DNA from: Pseudomonas putida
GTDB taxonomy: Bacteria; Pseudomonadota; Gammaproteobacteria; Pseudomonadales; Pseudomonadaceae
Assembly: GCF_009883635.2 (NCBI RefSeq)
Contig: NZ_CP026115.2
Location: forward strand, 3,472,001 to 3,536,000
Length of the DNA: 64,000 bases
Direction: 5' to 3'
Notes under the pieces: model-generated
The model's input: the letters and a program-made list of their open reading frames with translations, nothing else
Told to the model about the DNA's origin: nothing
The model's database searches: none
Shown here: positions 17,802-27,201 of the stretch, in pieces
Layout of the letters: the number at the start of each line of letters is the position of its first letter
Numbering within the stretch: position 1 is the first letter of the stretch
Position numbers and translations under genes: made by a program

Positions 17802-18512
17802 CTACTGTTCGATCAGGCCGCGCATCATGGCGATGGCGATGGCACCGGCCTTGTTGGCGGCGTTGGTCTTGGTGATCACACTGCGAATGTGGAAGTTCAC
17901 CGTGCTTTGCGACAGCATCAGGATGCAGGCAACGTCGGCGGCGGTCTTGCCGGCAGCCGACCACTTCAGCACTTCGATTTCGCGCTCGCTCATTTTCAAC
18001 GGTGTGCTGAGTTTGTCCAGGTGATATTCGCTGATGATCGCGTGCAGGCTGTGGCACAGCCATTGCACCTTGCAGGATTTGTCGTACAGCTCGGCGATGC
18101 TCACCTCTTTGCTGGGCCTGCAAATGCTGACTTGGCTCTCATTATGCTGAAGGTCATGCAAGGACTGCGTCCAGCCATGGCGCAGCCCGTGTGCGCAAGC
18201 CTGCTCGCGGAAGTCGGGTACTTCGTGGTACAGGTCGTCGGTCCACAATACCGGCAAGGTCGAGCTATGGCTTCGGGTCGCCGCTGCGTCCCGCTTGTAG
18301 AAATCGTCGCGCTGGTAGCGCTCGATCCACGCGACTGGATAGTTGCTGTAGAGGAACTGCCGTGGCGATTGGGCTGCCAGTTGAATGCGCACTTTCAGCC
18401 CCAGGAACTTCATGTCGAGGTCTTGCGCCAGGTGCACAGCGAGATCAAAAACCTTTTGCGGTGTGCTTTCGCTTATCAGCTGATGGAGATGCTCATGATT
18501 CCACTGAAGCAT
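17802..18512 (-). CDS. ppoR: LuxR solo quorum-sensing regulator (PpoR-like)
   Basis: The 236-residue protein has an N-terminal autoinducer-binding domain and a C-terminal LuxR helix-turn-helix (about 173-232, MSEREIEVLKWSAAGKTAADVA). Of the residues conserved in acyl-homoserine-lactone receptors, Trp62, Tyr66, Asp75 and Trp90 are present. The Pro after the Asp is replaced by Ala76. No luxI-type synthase is nearby, so it is a solo. It matches P. putida PpoR in length and position before fpr, which is reported to bind 3-oxo-C6-HSL. Its targets are not visible here. Confidence 0.88.
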   Translation of the reverse strand: MLQWNHEHLHQLISESTPQKVFDLAVHLAQDLDMKFLGLKVRIQLAAQSPRQFLYSNYPVAWIERYQRDDFYKRDAAATRSHSSTLPVLWTDDLYHEVPDFREQACAHGLRHGWTQSLHDLQHNESQVSICRPSKEVSIAELYDKSCKVQWLCHSLHAIISEYHLDKLSTPLKMSEREIEVLKWSAAGKTAADVACILMLSQSTVNFHIRSVITKTNAANKAGAIAIAMMRGLIEQ

Positions 18513-18725
18513 CAGTCACACTCCCTGAGATGTGGTGAATCCGATCCGTTTGCATACCGGGATGATTGTAGGAAAAGACCGACTGTCATGTTGGGATTTT
18601 TTGTTATAGAGGCCGCTTTTTTCATGTGTCCCGGCACCGCCGCCGGGCTGTGCCCCTACTTTCCGGCGGTTTTTATCCACGCCGCTTTGCGCGACACTGG
18701 GCGCACGCCATATACGGAGCCCGTC

Positions 18726-19502
18726 ATGACCCCCAGTGCCGACAAGTTTACCCGCCAGACCTTGCTCGACGTCCAGCCGCTGACGCCAAACCTGTTCAGC
18801 CTGCGGGTTACGCGTGATCCAGGGTTTCGCTTCCGGGCCGGCCAGTTTGCCCGGCTGGGCGTGACCAAGGCCGATGGCAGCGCGGTCTGGCGTGCCTATT
18901 CGATGGTCAGCGCCCCCCATGACGAATACCTCGACTTCTTTTCAATCGTGGTTCCGGGTGGCGAATTCACCAGTGAGCTGAGCCGCTTGGGCGAGGGCGA
19001 TAACCTGTTGATCGACCGTCAGGCGTTCGGCTATCTGACCCTCGACCGCTTCGTCGGCGGTCGCGACCTGTGGCTGCTGGCGACCGGTACTGGCATTGCG
19101 CCCTTCATGTCGATCCTGCAGGACTTCGAGGCCTGGGAGCGCTTCGACAACATCAAGCTGGTGTACTCGGTTCGCGAGGCGAAAGAGCTGGCGTATGTAG
19201 ATGACATCGCCGCGCTGGAGCAGCGGGAATACCTGGCCGAGTTCGCTGGCAAGCTGCAGTTCATTCCGGTGGTTACCCGTGAGCAGCACCCGGGGGCATT
19301 GAATGCGCGTATCACCACGCTGATCGAGAATGGCGAGCTGGAAAAGGCGGCGGGCCTGGAGCTGTCGCCTGAGCATTCGCGGATCATGCTCTGCGGCAAC
19401 CCTGAGATGATCGACGAGACACGCAAGGTGCTCAAGGCGCGTGACCTGCAACTGAGCCTGAGCAAGCGGCCGGGGCAGGTGGCAGTGGAAAACTACTGGT
19501 AA
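18726..19502 (+). CDS. fpr: Ferredoxin/flavodoxin-NADP+ reductase
   Basis: The 258-residue enzyme has an FAD domain with the RAYSMVSAP motif near residue 56 and an NADP domain with LLATGTGIAPFMSIL. It ends in VENYW; an aromatic C-terminus stacks on the flavin in this family. It passes electrons between NADPH and ferredoxin or flavodoxin in the cytosol, supporting iron-sulfur repair and oxidative-stress defence. The ATG at 18726 is preferred because upstream in-frame sequence is the ppoR antisense and leader region. It is divergent from ppoR across 213 bases. A GC hairpin follows. Confidence 0.93.
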   Translation: MTPSADKFTRQTLLDVQPLTPNLFSLRVTRDPGFRFRAGQFARLGVTKADGSAVWRAYSMVSAPHDEYLDFFSIVVPGGEFTSELSRLGEGDNLLIDRQAFGYLTLDRFVGGRDLWLLATGTGIAPFMSILQDFEAWERFDNIKLVYSVREAKELAYVDDIAALEQREYLAEFAGKLQFIPVVTREQHPGALNARITTLIENGELEKAAGLELSPEHSRIMLCGNPEMIDETRKVLKARDLQLSLSKRPGQVAVENYW

Positions 19503-19508
19503 TGCAAA

Positions 19509-19527
19509 GGGGCCGCGATGCGGCCCC
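19509..19527. terminator. Hairpin between convergent fpr and mscL
   Basis: GGGGCCGC-GAT-GCGGCCCC is a perfect 8-bp stem six bases after the fpr stop and just before the mscL stop. It can end transcription from both sides. Confidence 0.65.
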
Positions 19528-19534
19528 AGCCATT

Positions 19535-19954
19535 TCAGGGCAACCGATTCTGGTTCTGCGCCTTGAGCAGGTCGCGGATCTCGGTCAGCAGGGTTTCCTG
19601 CGGGGTGGGGACTGGCGGCGTGGTCGGTGCCACGGCTTCTTCGCGCTTGAGGCGGTTGATTGCCTTCACGCCCATGAAGATGGCGAACGCGACGATGAGG
19701 AAGTCGATCACGGTCTGGATGAACTTGCCGTAGGCCAGTACCACTGCGGGCACATCACCTTCGGCAGCCTTCAGGGTGATTGCCAGGTCACTGAAGTCGA
19801 CGCCGCCGATCAGCAGGCCCAGTGGTGGCATGACCACGTCACCGACGAAGGACGAGACGATCTTGCCGAAGGCCGCGCCGATGATGATACCGACCGCCAT
19901 GTCGACGACATTGCCTTTGACCGCGAAGGCCTTGAACTCACTGATCATGCCCAT
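19535..19954 (-). CDS. mscL: Large-conductance mechanosensitive channel
   Basis: The start [20 protein letters not shown] at 19954 has the ribosome site AAGGAA and gives 139 residues, the family norm. It shows the MscL pattern: an N-terminal helix, TM1 with the pore-lining [16 protein letters not shown], a periplasmic loop, TM2 ([18 protein letters not shown]), and a charged C-terminal helix. It forms a homopentameric valve that releases solutes during osmotic downshock. It is monocistronic. Confidence 0.96.
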   Translation of the reverse strand: MGMISEFKAFAVKGNVVDMAVGIIIGAAFGKIVSSFVGDVVMPPLGLLIGGVDFSDLAITLKAAEGDVPAVVLAYGKFIQTVIDFLIVAFAIFMGVKAINRLKREEAVAPTTPPVPTPQETLLTEIRDLLKAQNQNRLP

Positions 19955-20130
19955 GTTTGGTTCCTTGTAACAAATGGTGAGGTTAACGCAGTGTAAGCCA
20001 CTAAAATGCTTCATGCGTTGGCTTCAGGGGTAGTGACTGCGGTTAGAACGAATAGTTTTGTCGCATCCCGACGCGTTCGAGACACGTCGGCCTCGGCTAT
20101 CATGGCGGTTTTTTCCAGGAGACCCTGCCC

Positions 20131-21498
20131 ATGGCCAAGGCCAAGCGTTTGTATGGCTGCACCGAGTGCGGCGCGACCTTCCCCAAGTGGGCTGGCCAAT
20201 GTGCCGACTGCGGGGCCTGGAACACCTTGGTCGAAACCATGATCGAAAGCGGCGGTGCGGCTGCCCCCAGCGGCCGCGCCGGCTGGACCGGGCAGCAGGC
20301 GCAGATCAAGACCCTGGCTGAAGTCAGCGTCGAAGAAATCCCGCGCTTCACCACCAGCAGCACCGAACTCGACCGCGTGCTCGGCGGTGGCCTGGTCGAT
20401 GGCTCGGTGGTACTGATAGGTGGTGACCCGGGGATCGGCAAGTCGACCATCCTGCTGCAGACGTTGTGCAACATCGCCGTGGGCCTGCCCGCGCTGTATG
20501 TCACCGGTGAAGAGTCGCAGCAGCAGGTGGCCATGCGCTCGCGGCGCCTGGGCCTGCCCCAGGACCAGCTCAAGGTGATGACCGAGACCTGCATCGAAAC
20601 CATCATTGCCACCGCACGGGTGGAAAAACCCCGGGTCATGGTGATCGACTCGATCCAGACCATCTTCACCGAGCAGTTGCAGTCCGCCCCTGGCGGCGTG
20701 GCCCAGGTGCGCGAGAGCACAGCGCTGCTGGTGCGTTATGCCAAGCAGAGTGGTACGGCGATCTTCCTGGTCGGCCACGTCACCAAGGAAGGCTCGCTGG
20801 CCGGGCCGCGGGTACTGGAGCACATGGTCGACACCGTGCTGTACTTCGAGGGCGAGTCCGACGGCCGCCTGCGTCTGCTGCGGGCGGTGAAGAACCGCTT
20901 CGGCGCGGTCAACGAACTGGGCGTGTTCGGCATGACCGACCGTGGCCTTAAAGAGGTGTCCAACCCCTCGGCGATCTTCCTCAACCGCACTCAGGAAGAA
21001 GTGCCCGGCAGTGTGGTCATGGCCACCTGGGAAGGTACCCGGCCTATGCTGGTCGAGGTACAGGCGCTGGTCGATGACAGCCACCTGGCCAACCCGCGGC
21101 GGGTCACTCTGGGCCTGGACCAGAACCGCCTGGCCATGTTGCTGGCGGTACTGCACCGTCACGGTGGCATTCCCACCCACGACCAGGATGTCTTTCTAAA
21201 CGTGGTCGGTGGTGTGAAGGTCCTGGAGACGGCCTCGGACCTGGCGTTGCTGGCAGCGGTGATGTCCAGCCTGCGCAACCGGCCGTTGGCCCATGGGCTG
21301 CTAGTGTTTGGCGAAATTGGTCTGTCGGGCGAAGTGCGGCCTGTGCCCAGTGGCCAGGAGCGCCTGAAAGAAGCGGCCAAGCATGGCTTCAAGCGCGCGA
21401 TCGTGCCCAAGGGCAATGCGCCGAAGGAGCCGCCAGCAGGGCTGCAGGTGATTGCCGTGACCCGCCTGGAGCAGGCGCTGGATGCATTGTTCGAATAA
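20131..21498 (+). CDS. radA: DNA repair protein RadA
   Basis: This 455-residue RecA-like ATPase begins with a four-cysteine zinc finger (Cys10, Cys13, Cys24, Cys27), then the Walker A GGDPGIGKST (about 97-106), the RadA-specific KNRFG motif, and a C-terminal Lon-like domain. It drives branch migration of recombination intermediates and helps process stalled forks. It is a single gene ended by a strong hairpin at 21506-21536. Confidence 0.97.
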   Translation: MAKAKRLYGCTECGATFPKWAGQCADCGAWNTLVETMIESGGAAAPSGRAGWTGQQAQIKTLAEVSVEEIPRFTTSSTELDRVLGGGLVDGSVVLIGGDPGIGKSTILLQTLCNIAVGLPALYVTGEESQQQVAMRSRRLGLPQDQLKVMTETCIETIIATARVEKPRVMVIDSIQTIFTEQLQSAPGGVAQVRESTALLVRYAKQSGTAIFLVGHVTKEGSLAGPRVLEHMVDTVLYFEGESDGRLRLLRAVKNRFGAVNELGVFGMTDRGLKEVSNPSAIFLNRTQEEVPGSVVMATWEGTRPMLVEVQALVDDSHLANPRRVTLGLDQNRLAMLLAVLHRHGGIPTHDQDVFLNVVGGVKVLETASDLALLAAVMSSLRNRPLAHGLLVFGEIGLSGEVRPVPSGQERLKEAAKHGFKRAIVPKGNAPKEPPAGLQVIAVTRLEQALDALFE

Positions 21499-21505
21499 AC
21501 AAAAA

Positions 21506-21536
21506 GGGGGAGCCGATGATGCGCATCGGCTCCCCC
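21506..21536. terminator. Bidirectional terminator between radA and NCS2 permease
   Basis: A 13-bp perfect stem, GGGGGAGCCGATG with CATCGGCTCCCCC, closes a five-base loop. It is preceded by AAAAA, giving a U run for the leftward transcript, and sits between converging genes. Confidence 0.8.
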
Positions 21537-21558
21537 CACGTCACCACTCAGTCAGCGG

Positions 21559-23076
21559 TCAATGTTCGGCAACCGCACTGCGCCTGGGCGCCTGGTTGCC
21601 GTGCTCGTCCAGTTCCATCACTGGCACTTCCTTGTCATCGGCATCGAACAGCTTGCCATCCTTGAAGTAGTCACCATCACGCAGGCACGAGATGTCCGAG
21701 TATTGGATGGTACGTTCGTACGCCGCGGCGAATACCGACTGGTTCTCCGAGTTGCCCGTCTTGAAGTGGTTGAACAGCAGGTTCAGCAGGATGGCCATGA
21801 TTGCCGCCGAGCTGATCCCCGAGTGGAAGATGGTCTCGAACCAGTTCGGGAAGTTGTGGTAGAAGGTCGGCGCGGCGATCGGGATCATGCCGAAGCCCAG
21901 CGAGGCAGCGACGATGATCAGGTTGACGTTGTTCTTGTAGTTGACCTTCGACAGGGTGCGAATACCGCTGGCGGCCACGGTGCCGAACAGCACGATGCCC
22001 GCGCCACCCAGCACTGGGGTCGGCACGGCGGCAATCACCCGGCCCATCACCGGCAGCAGGCCGAGCACCACCAGGATCACACCGCCGGTGGCCACCACAT
22101 AACGGCTCTTGACCCCGGTCACGGCCACCAGTCCGACGTTCTGGGCGAAAGCGCTCTGGGTGAAGGAGCCGAAGATCGGCGCCAGGATGCTCGATGCCAT
22201 GTCGGCGCGCAGGCCGTTGCCCAGGCGCTTGGAGTCTACCTTGGTGTCGATGATCTCACCCACGGCGAGGATGTCGGCCGAGGTTTCCACCAGGGTCACC
22301 ATGATCACGATGCACATCGACAGGATCGCGGCGATGTGGAATTCCGGCATGCCGAAGTGGAACGGGGTGGGGAGGGCAAACATCGGGCCTTGGCTGACTT
22401 TGCTGAAGTCGGTCATGCCCAGTGCCCAGGCGATCAGCGTGCCGACCACCATGGCCAGCAGGATCGACAACCGCGAAATGGTTGCGCTACCGAGTTTACT
22501 CAGCACCAGGACGATGGCGAAGGTCAGTGCAGCCAGGCCGATGTTGGCCACGCTGCCGAACTCCGGCGAAGCGCTGTTGCCGCCCATCACCCAGCGCGCG
22601 GCGACAGGCATCAGGGTCAGGCCGATGGTGGTGATGACGATGCCGGTCACCAGCGGCGGGAAGAACTTGGTGATCCGCGAGAACACCGGGGTGATCAGGA
22701 AACCGATCACCGACGCTGCCATAACCGCGCCGAGCACGCCCGGCAGGCCGCCACCGCCCTCGCTGCTGAGGATGGCGCCCATGGTCGCCACGCCGGCGAA
22801 CGATACGCCCTGCACCAGCGGCAACTGGCAACCGAAGAACGGGATGCCCAGCGTCTGCAGCAAGGTTGCCAGGCCACCGGCAAACAGCGAAGCGGCAATC
22901 AACATGCCGATCTCGGCACCGTTGAGGCCGGCTGCCTGACCCAGGATCAGGGGTACCGCGACGATCCCGCCATACATGGTCAGCACATGCTGCAGACCAT
23001 AGGCCAGGTTGGCACCCATCCCGAGGTTTTCGTCCTCGGGGCGCTGGGCGGGAGACGTGCTAGGGGACGTAGTCAT
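21559..23076 (-). CDS. NCS2 xanthine/urate-type permease
   Basis: The 505-residue inner-membrane symporter has the N-terminal GLQHVLTMYGGIVAVPLI motif with the conserved His, the substrate motif SADILAVGE, and the NCS2 signature QNVGLVAVTGVKSR. A Gly after the Thr in that signature is typical of xanthine/urate transporters rather than uracil transporters. About 60 hydrophilic C-terminal residues follow the last helix. The likely job is proton-coupled uptake of xanthine or urate. The upstream region has a TTGTATACAA palindrome. Confidence 0.88.
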   Translation of the reverse strand: MTTSPSTSPAQRPEDENLGMGANLAYGLQHVLTMYGGIVAVPLILGQAAGLNGAEIGMLIAASLFAGGLATLLQTLGIPFFGCQLPLVQGVSFAGVATMGAILSSEGGGGLPGVLGAVMAASVIGFLITPVFSRITKFFPPLVTGIVITTIGLTLMPVAARWVMGGNSASPEFGSVANIGLAALTFAIVLVLSKLGSATISRLSILLAMVVGTLIAWALGMTDFSKVSQGPMFALPTPFHFGMPEFHIAAILSMCIVIMVTLVETSADILAVGEIIDTKVDSKRLGNGLRADMASSILAPIFGSFTQSAFAQNVGLVAVTGVKSRYVVATGGVILVVLGLLPVMGRVIAAVPTPVLGGAGIVLFGTVAASGIRTLSKVNYKNNVNLIIVAASLGFGMIPIAAPTFYHNFPNWFETIFHSGISSAAIMAILLNLLFNHFKTGNSENQSVFAAAYERTIQYSDISCLRDGDYFKDGKLFDADDKEVPVMELDEHGNQAPRRSAVAEH

Positions 23077-23110
23077 GGAGCAGGCTCTCTGTTTATTGTT
23101 GTGGCACTAC

Positions 23111-23127
23111 TGTAGACATTTCCTACA
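23111..23127. promoter_or_regulatory. Inverted repeat TGTAG-N7-CTACA upstream of NCS2 permease
   Basis: TGTAGACATTTCCTACA is an inverted repeat 35 bases before the permease start. It may overlap the promoter or 5' leader. It is one of two palindromes in this AT-rich control region. Confidence 0.3.
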
Positions 23128-23144
23128 AATGATTGCCACATAAA

Positions 23145-23154
23145 TTGTATACAA
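23145..23154. promoter_or_regulatory. Palindrome TTGTATACAA, candidate GntR-type operator
   Basis: The perfect 10-base palindrome lies 69 bases before the permease start. It fits the TNGT-N2-ACNA pattern bound by FadR-branch GntR regulators, which often control purine catabolism genes. No regulator gene is adjacent. Confidence 0.4.
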
Positions 23155-23264
23155 GTTTTTGATCGGAGCGCGTACAGCTAGCCTTGCAATGTGTGCAAGG
23201 CTTCAATGCAGGACGCGTACCAAGTGATTGAATGCGGTGTTAGAGGGGTGTGTACAAAGCACTG

Positions 23265-23292
23265 CTACCCAGGCAGAAAGCTGTCTGGGTAG
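23265..23292 (-). terminator. Hairpin downstream of the PilZ gene
   Basis: CTACCCAGGCAG and CTGTCTGGGTAG pair over 12 bp with one G-U wobble around an AAAG loop, 45 bases past the PilZ gene stop. Leftward, the next bases read CAGTGCTTTGT, a weak U tract. A terminator is the simplest reading. Confidence 0.5.
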
Positions 23293-23336
23293 ACAAGAAA
23301 CAAAAGGTGGGAAGGCCGATAGCCAGCTAACAGATT

Positions 23337-23702
23337 CTATTCTTCGATGAGTTCGCGCAGCTCGCGCATCATTTCGGTGCTATCTGCCAGGTTCAATTCC
23401 ACAAGACGGTGCAAATGGCTCATTGAGACGACGTCGATGTATAGGCAGATGAAGCCTAGGCGGGTGGGTTCCTCATGGCGCAGTTCCACCTGCATTTGCA
23501 CCCGCACCTCAGGGTTCAGGTGGATGACTGCATCGAAGTCCTGGGTCAGGTCGGCGTCCCAGGGTTCGGGGCACTTGACCAGCATGCCCTTGAGCGACAC
23601 ATCCAACAGTTTTACCGGCCAGCGGCGGTCGCCCTGGCGCAGCTCGGTAGGGGCATCGAAATCGATGCGCTGGAAGCGGCGGCGTTCGTCGTGATCGCTC
23701 AT
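23337..23702 (-). CDS. PilZ-domain protein
   Basis: The preferred start MSDHDERRRFQR at 23702 has GAGGA upstream and gives 121 residues; a seven-codon longer form is possible. It is a single PilZ domain with the cyclic di-GMP motif RRRFQR near the N-terminus and DVSLKG about 35 residues later (the RxxxR and D/NxSxxG elements). It should bind c-di-GMP. Its output partner is unknown. It is monocistronic and divergent from cstA. Confidence 0.85.
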   Translation of the reverse strand: MSDHDERRRFQRIDFDAPTELRQGDRRWPVKLLDVSLKGMLVKCPEPWDADLTQDFDAVIHLNPEVRVQMQVELRHEEPTRLGFICLYIDVVSMSHLHRLVELNLADSTEMMRELRELIEE

Positions 23703-23867
23703 GGGTAGGTCCTCGGGTGACATCCTGACTATAGTTAACTGGATATGTGCATCAGGTACCGCAATCTGGCCGCAGAGGCTCTAGACCAAAGCAAGTGTGG
23801 CAATGCGCGATGACACGCCCTAGACTCGATGGGCGGTCTTTTCCAATCCACCAGCTGGAAGCAAACC

Positions 23868-25934
23868 ATGAACAACAATAATAGCCTGCTACGCCACATT
23901 CCGTGGCTGGCGCTGGCAGTCATAGGGGCCTGCGCGCTGGGTGTGGTTGCCCTGCGTCGCGGCGAGGCGATCAATGCCTTGTGGATCGTGGTCGCTGCGG
24001 TGGCCATCTACCTGGTCGCCTACCGTTACTACAGCCTGTTCATCGCCACCAAGGTGATGCAACTCGACCCTCGCCGAGCCACCCCTGCGGTGCTCAACAA
24101 CGACGGTCTGGACTACGTTCCGACCAACAAACACATCCTCTTCGGTCACCACTTCGCCGCCATCGCTGGCGCCGGCCCCCTGGTCGGCCCGGTACTCGCC
24201 GCGCAAATGGGCTACCTGCCCGGCACGCTGTGGCTGATTGCCGGCGTGGTGCTGGCCGGTGCGGTGCAGGACTTCATGGTCCTGTTCCTCTCCACCCGCC
24301 GCAACGGCCGCTCGCTGGGCGACATGGTGCGCGAGGAGATGGGCCGCATCCCGGGGACCATCGCCCTGTTCGGCTGCTTCCTGATCATGATCATCATCCT
24401 CGCGGTGCTGGCACTGATCGTGGTCAAGGCCCTGGCGGAGAGCCCATGGGGCATGTTCACGGTGATGGCGACCATCCCGATCGCGATGTTCATGGGCGTG
24501 TACATGCGCTACATCCGCCCGGGCCGCATCGGCGAGATCTCGGTGGTCGGCGTGGTACTGCTGCTGGCGTCGATCTGGCTGGGGGGCCAGATTGCAGCCG
24601 ATCCGGTCTGGGGCCCGGCGTTCACCTTCACGGGCGTACAGATCACCTGGATGCTGGTCGGCTACGGCTTCGTCGCTGCCGTGTTGCCGGTCTGGCTGGT
24701 ACTGGCGCCGCGTGACTACCTGTCGACCTTCCTCAAGATCGGGACCATCATCGCCCTGGCCATCGGCATCCTGGTGACCATGCCCGAGCTGAAAATGCCG
24801 GCGCTGACCCAGTTCACCGACGGCACCGGCCCGGTGTGGAAGGGCACCCTGTTCCCGTTCCTGTTCATCACCATCGCCTGCGGCGCGGTGTCCGGCTTCC
24901 ATGCACTGATCTCTTCGGGGACCACGCCGAAGCTGCTGGACAACGAAGCCAACGCCCGTTACATCGGCTACGGCGGCATGCTGATGGAGTCGTTCGTCGC
25001 CATCATGGCCATGGTTGCCGCCTCGGTGATCGAACCGGGCGTGTACTTCGCCATGAACAGCCCGGCCGCCGTGGTTGGCGCCGACGTGGCTTCGGTGGCG
25101 CAAACGGTCAGCAGCTGGGGCTTCATGATCACCCCTGAGCAGCTCGAAGCGGTGGCCCGCGACATCGGCGAACACACCGTACTCGCTCGTGCCGGTGGTG
25201 CACCGACCCTGGCCGTGGGTATCGCGCAGATCCTGCACCAGGTGCTGCCGGGTGAAAACACCATGGCCTTCTGGTACCACTTCGCGATCCTGTTCGAAGC
25301 ACTGTTCATCCTCACCGCAGTGGACGCCGGTACCCGTGCCGGTCGCTTCATGCTGCAAGACCTGCTGGGCAGCTTCGTGCCAGCCCTCAAGCGCACCGAG
25401 TCGTGGACCGCCAACCTGATCGGCACCGCTGGTTGCGTGGCGCTGTGGGGCTACCTGCTGTACCAGGGCGTGATCGACCCACTGGGCGGTATCAACACCC
25501 TGTGGCCGCTGTTCGGTATCTCCAACCAGATGCTGGCCGGTATCGCCTTGATGCTCGGCACCGTGGTGTTGATCAAGATGAAGCGCGAGCGCTACATATG
25601 GGTCACCCTGCTGCCGGCTGCCTGGCTGCTGATCTGCACCACTGCGGCGGGCCTGATCAAGCTGTTCGACCCGAACCCGGCCGTCGGCTTCCTGGCCCTG
25701 GCCAAGAAGTACAGCACCGCGCTGGATGCCGGTCAGGTCCTGGCCCCGGCCAAGGATATCAACCAGATGCAGCACGTGATCTTCAACGCTTACACCAACG
25801 CCGGCCTGACCATTCTGTTCCTGCTGGTGGTGTTCAGTGTGCTGTTCTTCGCCCTCAAGGTCGGCTACGCCGCCCTTGGCCGCAAAGAACGCACCGACAA
25901 GGAAACCCCGTTCCAGGCCCTGCCTGACGCTTGA
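23868..25934 (+). CDS. cstA: CstA-family carbon starvation / pyruvate transporter
   Basis: The start [13 protein letters not shown] at 23868 follows GGAAG and gives 688 residues. There are about 16-18 membrane helices with the CstA signatures [27 protein letters not shown] and [15 protein letters not shown]. coli relatives CstA and BtsT import pyruvate (and for CstA, peptides in older work). YbdD/YjiX-type and YjiA genes follow in the same order as the E. coli btsT-yjiX-yjiA operon. Pyruvate uptake during carbon shortage is the likely role. Confidence 0.92.
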   Translation: MNNNNSLLRHIPWLALAVIGACALGVVALRRGEAINALWIVVAAVAIYLVAYRYYSLFIATKVMQLDPRRATPAVLNNDGLDYVPTNKHILFGHHFAAIAGAGPLVGPVLAAQMGYLPGTLWLIAGVVLAGAVQDFMVLFLSTRRNGRSLGDMVREEMGRIPGTIALFGCFLIMIIILAVLALIVVKALAESPWGMFTVMATIPIAMFMGVYMRYIRPGRIGEISVVGVVLLLASIWLGGQIAADPVWGPAFTFTGVQITWMLVGYGFVAAVLPVWLVLAPRDYLSTFLKIGTIIALAIGILVTMPELKMPALTQFTDGTGPVWKGTLFPFLFITIACGAVSGFHALISSGTTPKLLDNEANARYIGYGGMLMESFVAIMAMVAASVIEPGVYFAMNSPAAVVGADVASVAQTVSSWGFMITPEQLEAVARDIGEHTVLARAGGAPTLAVGIAQILHQVLPGENTMAFWYHFAILFEALFILTAVDAGTRAGRFMLQDLLGSFVPALKRTESWTANLIGTAGCVALWGYLLYQGVIDPLGGINTLWPLFGISNQMLAGIALMLGTVVLIKMKRERYIWVTLLPAAWLLICTTAAGLIKLFDPNPAVGFLALAKKYSTALDAGQVLAPAKDINQMQHVIFNAYTNAGLTILFLLVVFSVLFFALKVGYAALGRKERTDKETPFQALPDA

Positions 25935-25947
25935 GAGGACTGCAGTG

Positions 25948-26145
25948 ATGTTCAACGACCTGGGTCGACTGGGTAAGTACCTGGGGCAGGCAGCCCGCCT
26001 GATGGTCGGCATGCCCGACTACGACAACTACGTCGAGCACATGCGCAACAAGCACCCGGACCAGCCGGTGATGACGTACGAGGCGTTCTTCCGCGAACGT
26101 CAGGAAGCACGTTATGGTGGCAAGTCCGGGCCCAAGTGCTGTTGA
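25948..26145 (+). CDS. YbdD/YjiX-family small protein
   Basis: A 65-residue protein, [20 protein letters not shown], with the family motif [20 protein letters not shown] and a C-terminal GPKCC. YbdD/YjiX proteins accompany CstA/BtsT transporters and are needed for pyruvate uptake in E. coli. It starts 13 bases after cstA with GAGAGGAC upstream. A GTG three bases earlier is an alternative start. A strong hairpin follows before yjiA. Confidence 0.88.
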   Translation: MFNDLGRLGKYLGQAARLMVGMPDYDNYVEHMRNKHPDQPVMTYEAFFRERQEARYGGKSGPKCC

Positions 26146-26165
26146 ACCTGCAACGTGCGTGAACC

Positions 26166-26195
26166 TGTGGGAGGCCGGGCAACCGGCCTCCCACA
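26166..26195 (+). terminator. Hairpin between ybdD-like gene and yjiA
   Basis: TGTGGGAGGCCGG pairs perfectly with CCGGCCTCCCACA around GCAA (13-bp stem), followed by ATCATTTTC. It could end or attenuate the cstA-ybdD transcript before yjiA. Confidence 0.6.
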
Positions 26196-26223
26196 ATCAT
26201 TTTCAGCTTCAGGAGATTTTTGC

Positions 26224-27201
26224 GTGCAGACGCCCATTCCCGTAACGGTCCTCACCGGTTTTCTCGGTGCCGGCAAGACCACGTTGCTCAAGCACATGCT
26301 CAAGGCCGAACACGGCCTGAAGATCGCCGTGATCGAGAATGAGTTCAGCGAGGCCGGCATCGACAGCCAGCTGCTCGGCGACGAGCCGGTTCAGGTCATG
26401 ACCCTGGCCAACGGCTGCGTGTGCTGCAGCATCCATGGCGACCTGACCCGCGCCCTGTACCTGTTGCTCGAGCGCCTGGACGCTGGCGAGATCGCCTTCG
26501 ACCGCCTGGTGATCGAATGCACCGGCCTGGCCGACCCGGCACCCGTGGCGCAGACCTTTTTCATTGATGAAGAACTGCGCGATCGCTACATCCTCGACGG
26601 CATCATCACCCTGGTCGATGCTGCCCACGCCGAGGTGCACCTGACCCAGACCATCGCCCAGGCCCAGGTCGGTTTTGCCGATCGCCTGCTGCTGAGCAAG
26701 ACCGACCTGGTCGAACCGGCTGCGGTGGAGGCCCTGCGCGAGCGCCTGGCGCGGATCAATGGCCGCGCAGCCATCCGTGTGGTCGAACATGGCCGCATCG
26801 ACCTCGCCGAGCTGCTCGATGTGCGCGGCTTCAACCTGAACCCGGACCTGGGCGCCAACCTCAAGCCAAGCCTGCGCCCGGTGCTCAAGCCGGCAACGCC
26901 GGACCGGATTTCCACCTTGGTGCTGCGCACCGATACCGCTTTGGACATCGACCGCCTCAGTGACTTCATGAACGAATTGCTGGAAGAGCACGGCAAGCAG
27001 TTGCTGCGCTACAAAGGCGTGCTGAACATTGCTGGCGAGGAGCGTCGCCTGGTGTTCCAGGGCGTGCTCAAACTCTACGGCTTCGACTGGGACGCCGAAT
27101 GGGCGGCAGGCGAGCAGCGCGAAAGCGTGATGGTGTTCATCGCCGATGAACTGCCCGAAGCTAAGATTCGGGCTGGGTTCGAGGCGCTGGCTGCGGGCTG
27201 A
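26224..27201 (+). CDS. yjiA: YjiA/CobW-family (COG0523) metal-chaperone GTPase
   Basis: The GTG at 26224 follows AGGAG and gives 325 residues. Walker A GFLGAGKTT is at residues 12-20, the metal-binding CVCC at 65-68 (Cys65, Cys67, Cys68), the GTP motif SKTDL follows, and the C-terminal CobW domain ends the protein. The family couples GTP hydrolysis to transfer of metals such as zinc. As in E. coli it follows the pyruvate-transporter pair. Its 3' end overlaps the converging MetF-like gene by 41 bases. Confidence 0.9.
   Translation: MQTPIPVTVLTGFLGAGKTTLLKHMLKAEHGLKIAVIENEFSEAGIDSQLLGDEPVQVMTLANGCVCCSIHGDLTRALYLLLERLDAGEIAFDRLVIECTGLADPAPVAQTFFIDEELRDRYILDGIITLVDAAHAEVHLTQTIAQAQVGFADRLLLSKTDLVEPAAVEALRERLARINGRAAIRVVEHGRIDLAELLDVRGFNLNPDLGANLKPSLRPVLKPATPDRISTLVLRTDTALDIDRLSDFMNELLEEHGKQLLRYKGVLNIAGEERRLVFQGVLKLYGFDWDAEWAAGEQRESVMVFIADELPEAKIRAGFEALAAG

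Noticed and set aside
17397..18725. Long upstream extension of fpr
   Set aside because: The frame runs open through the antisense of rlmG and ppoR, but family length and the start MTPSADKF at 18726 show that the real gene begins there.
21562..23115. 517-residue open frame opposite the NCS2 permease
   Set aside because: Same antisense pattern; the permease on the other strand has clear family motifs.
23889..26012. 707-residue open frame on the reverse strand opposite cstA
   Set aside because: Low-complexity His/Gln/Gly/Asp composition and complete overlap with cstA mark it as a shadow frame.
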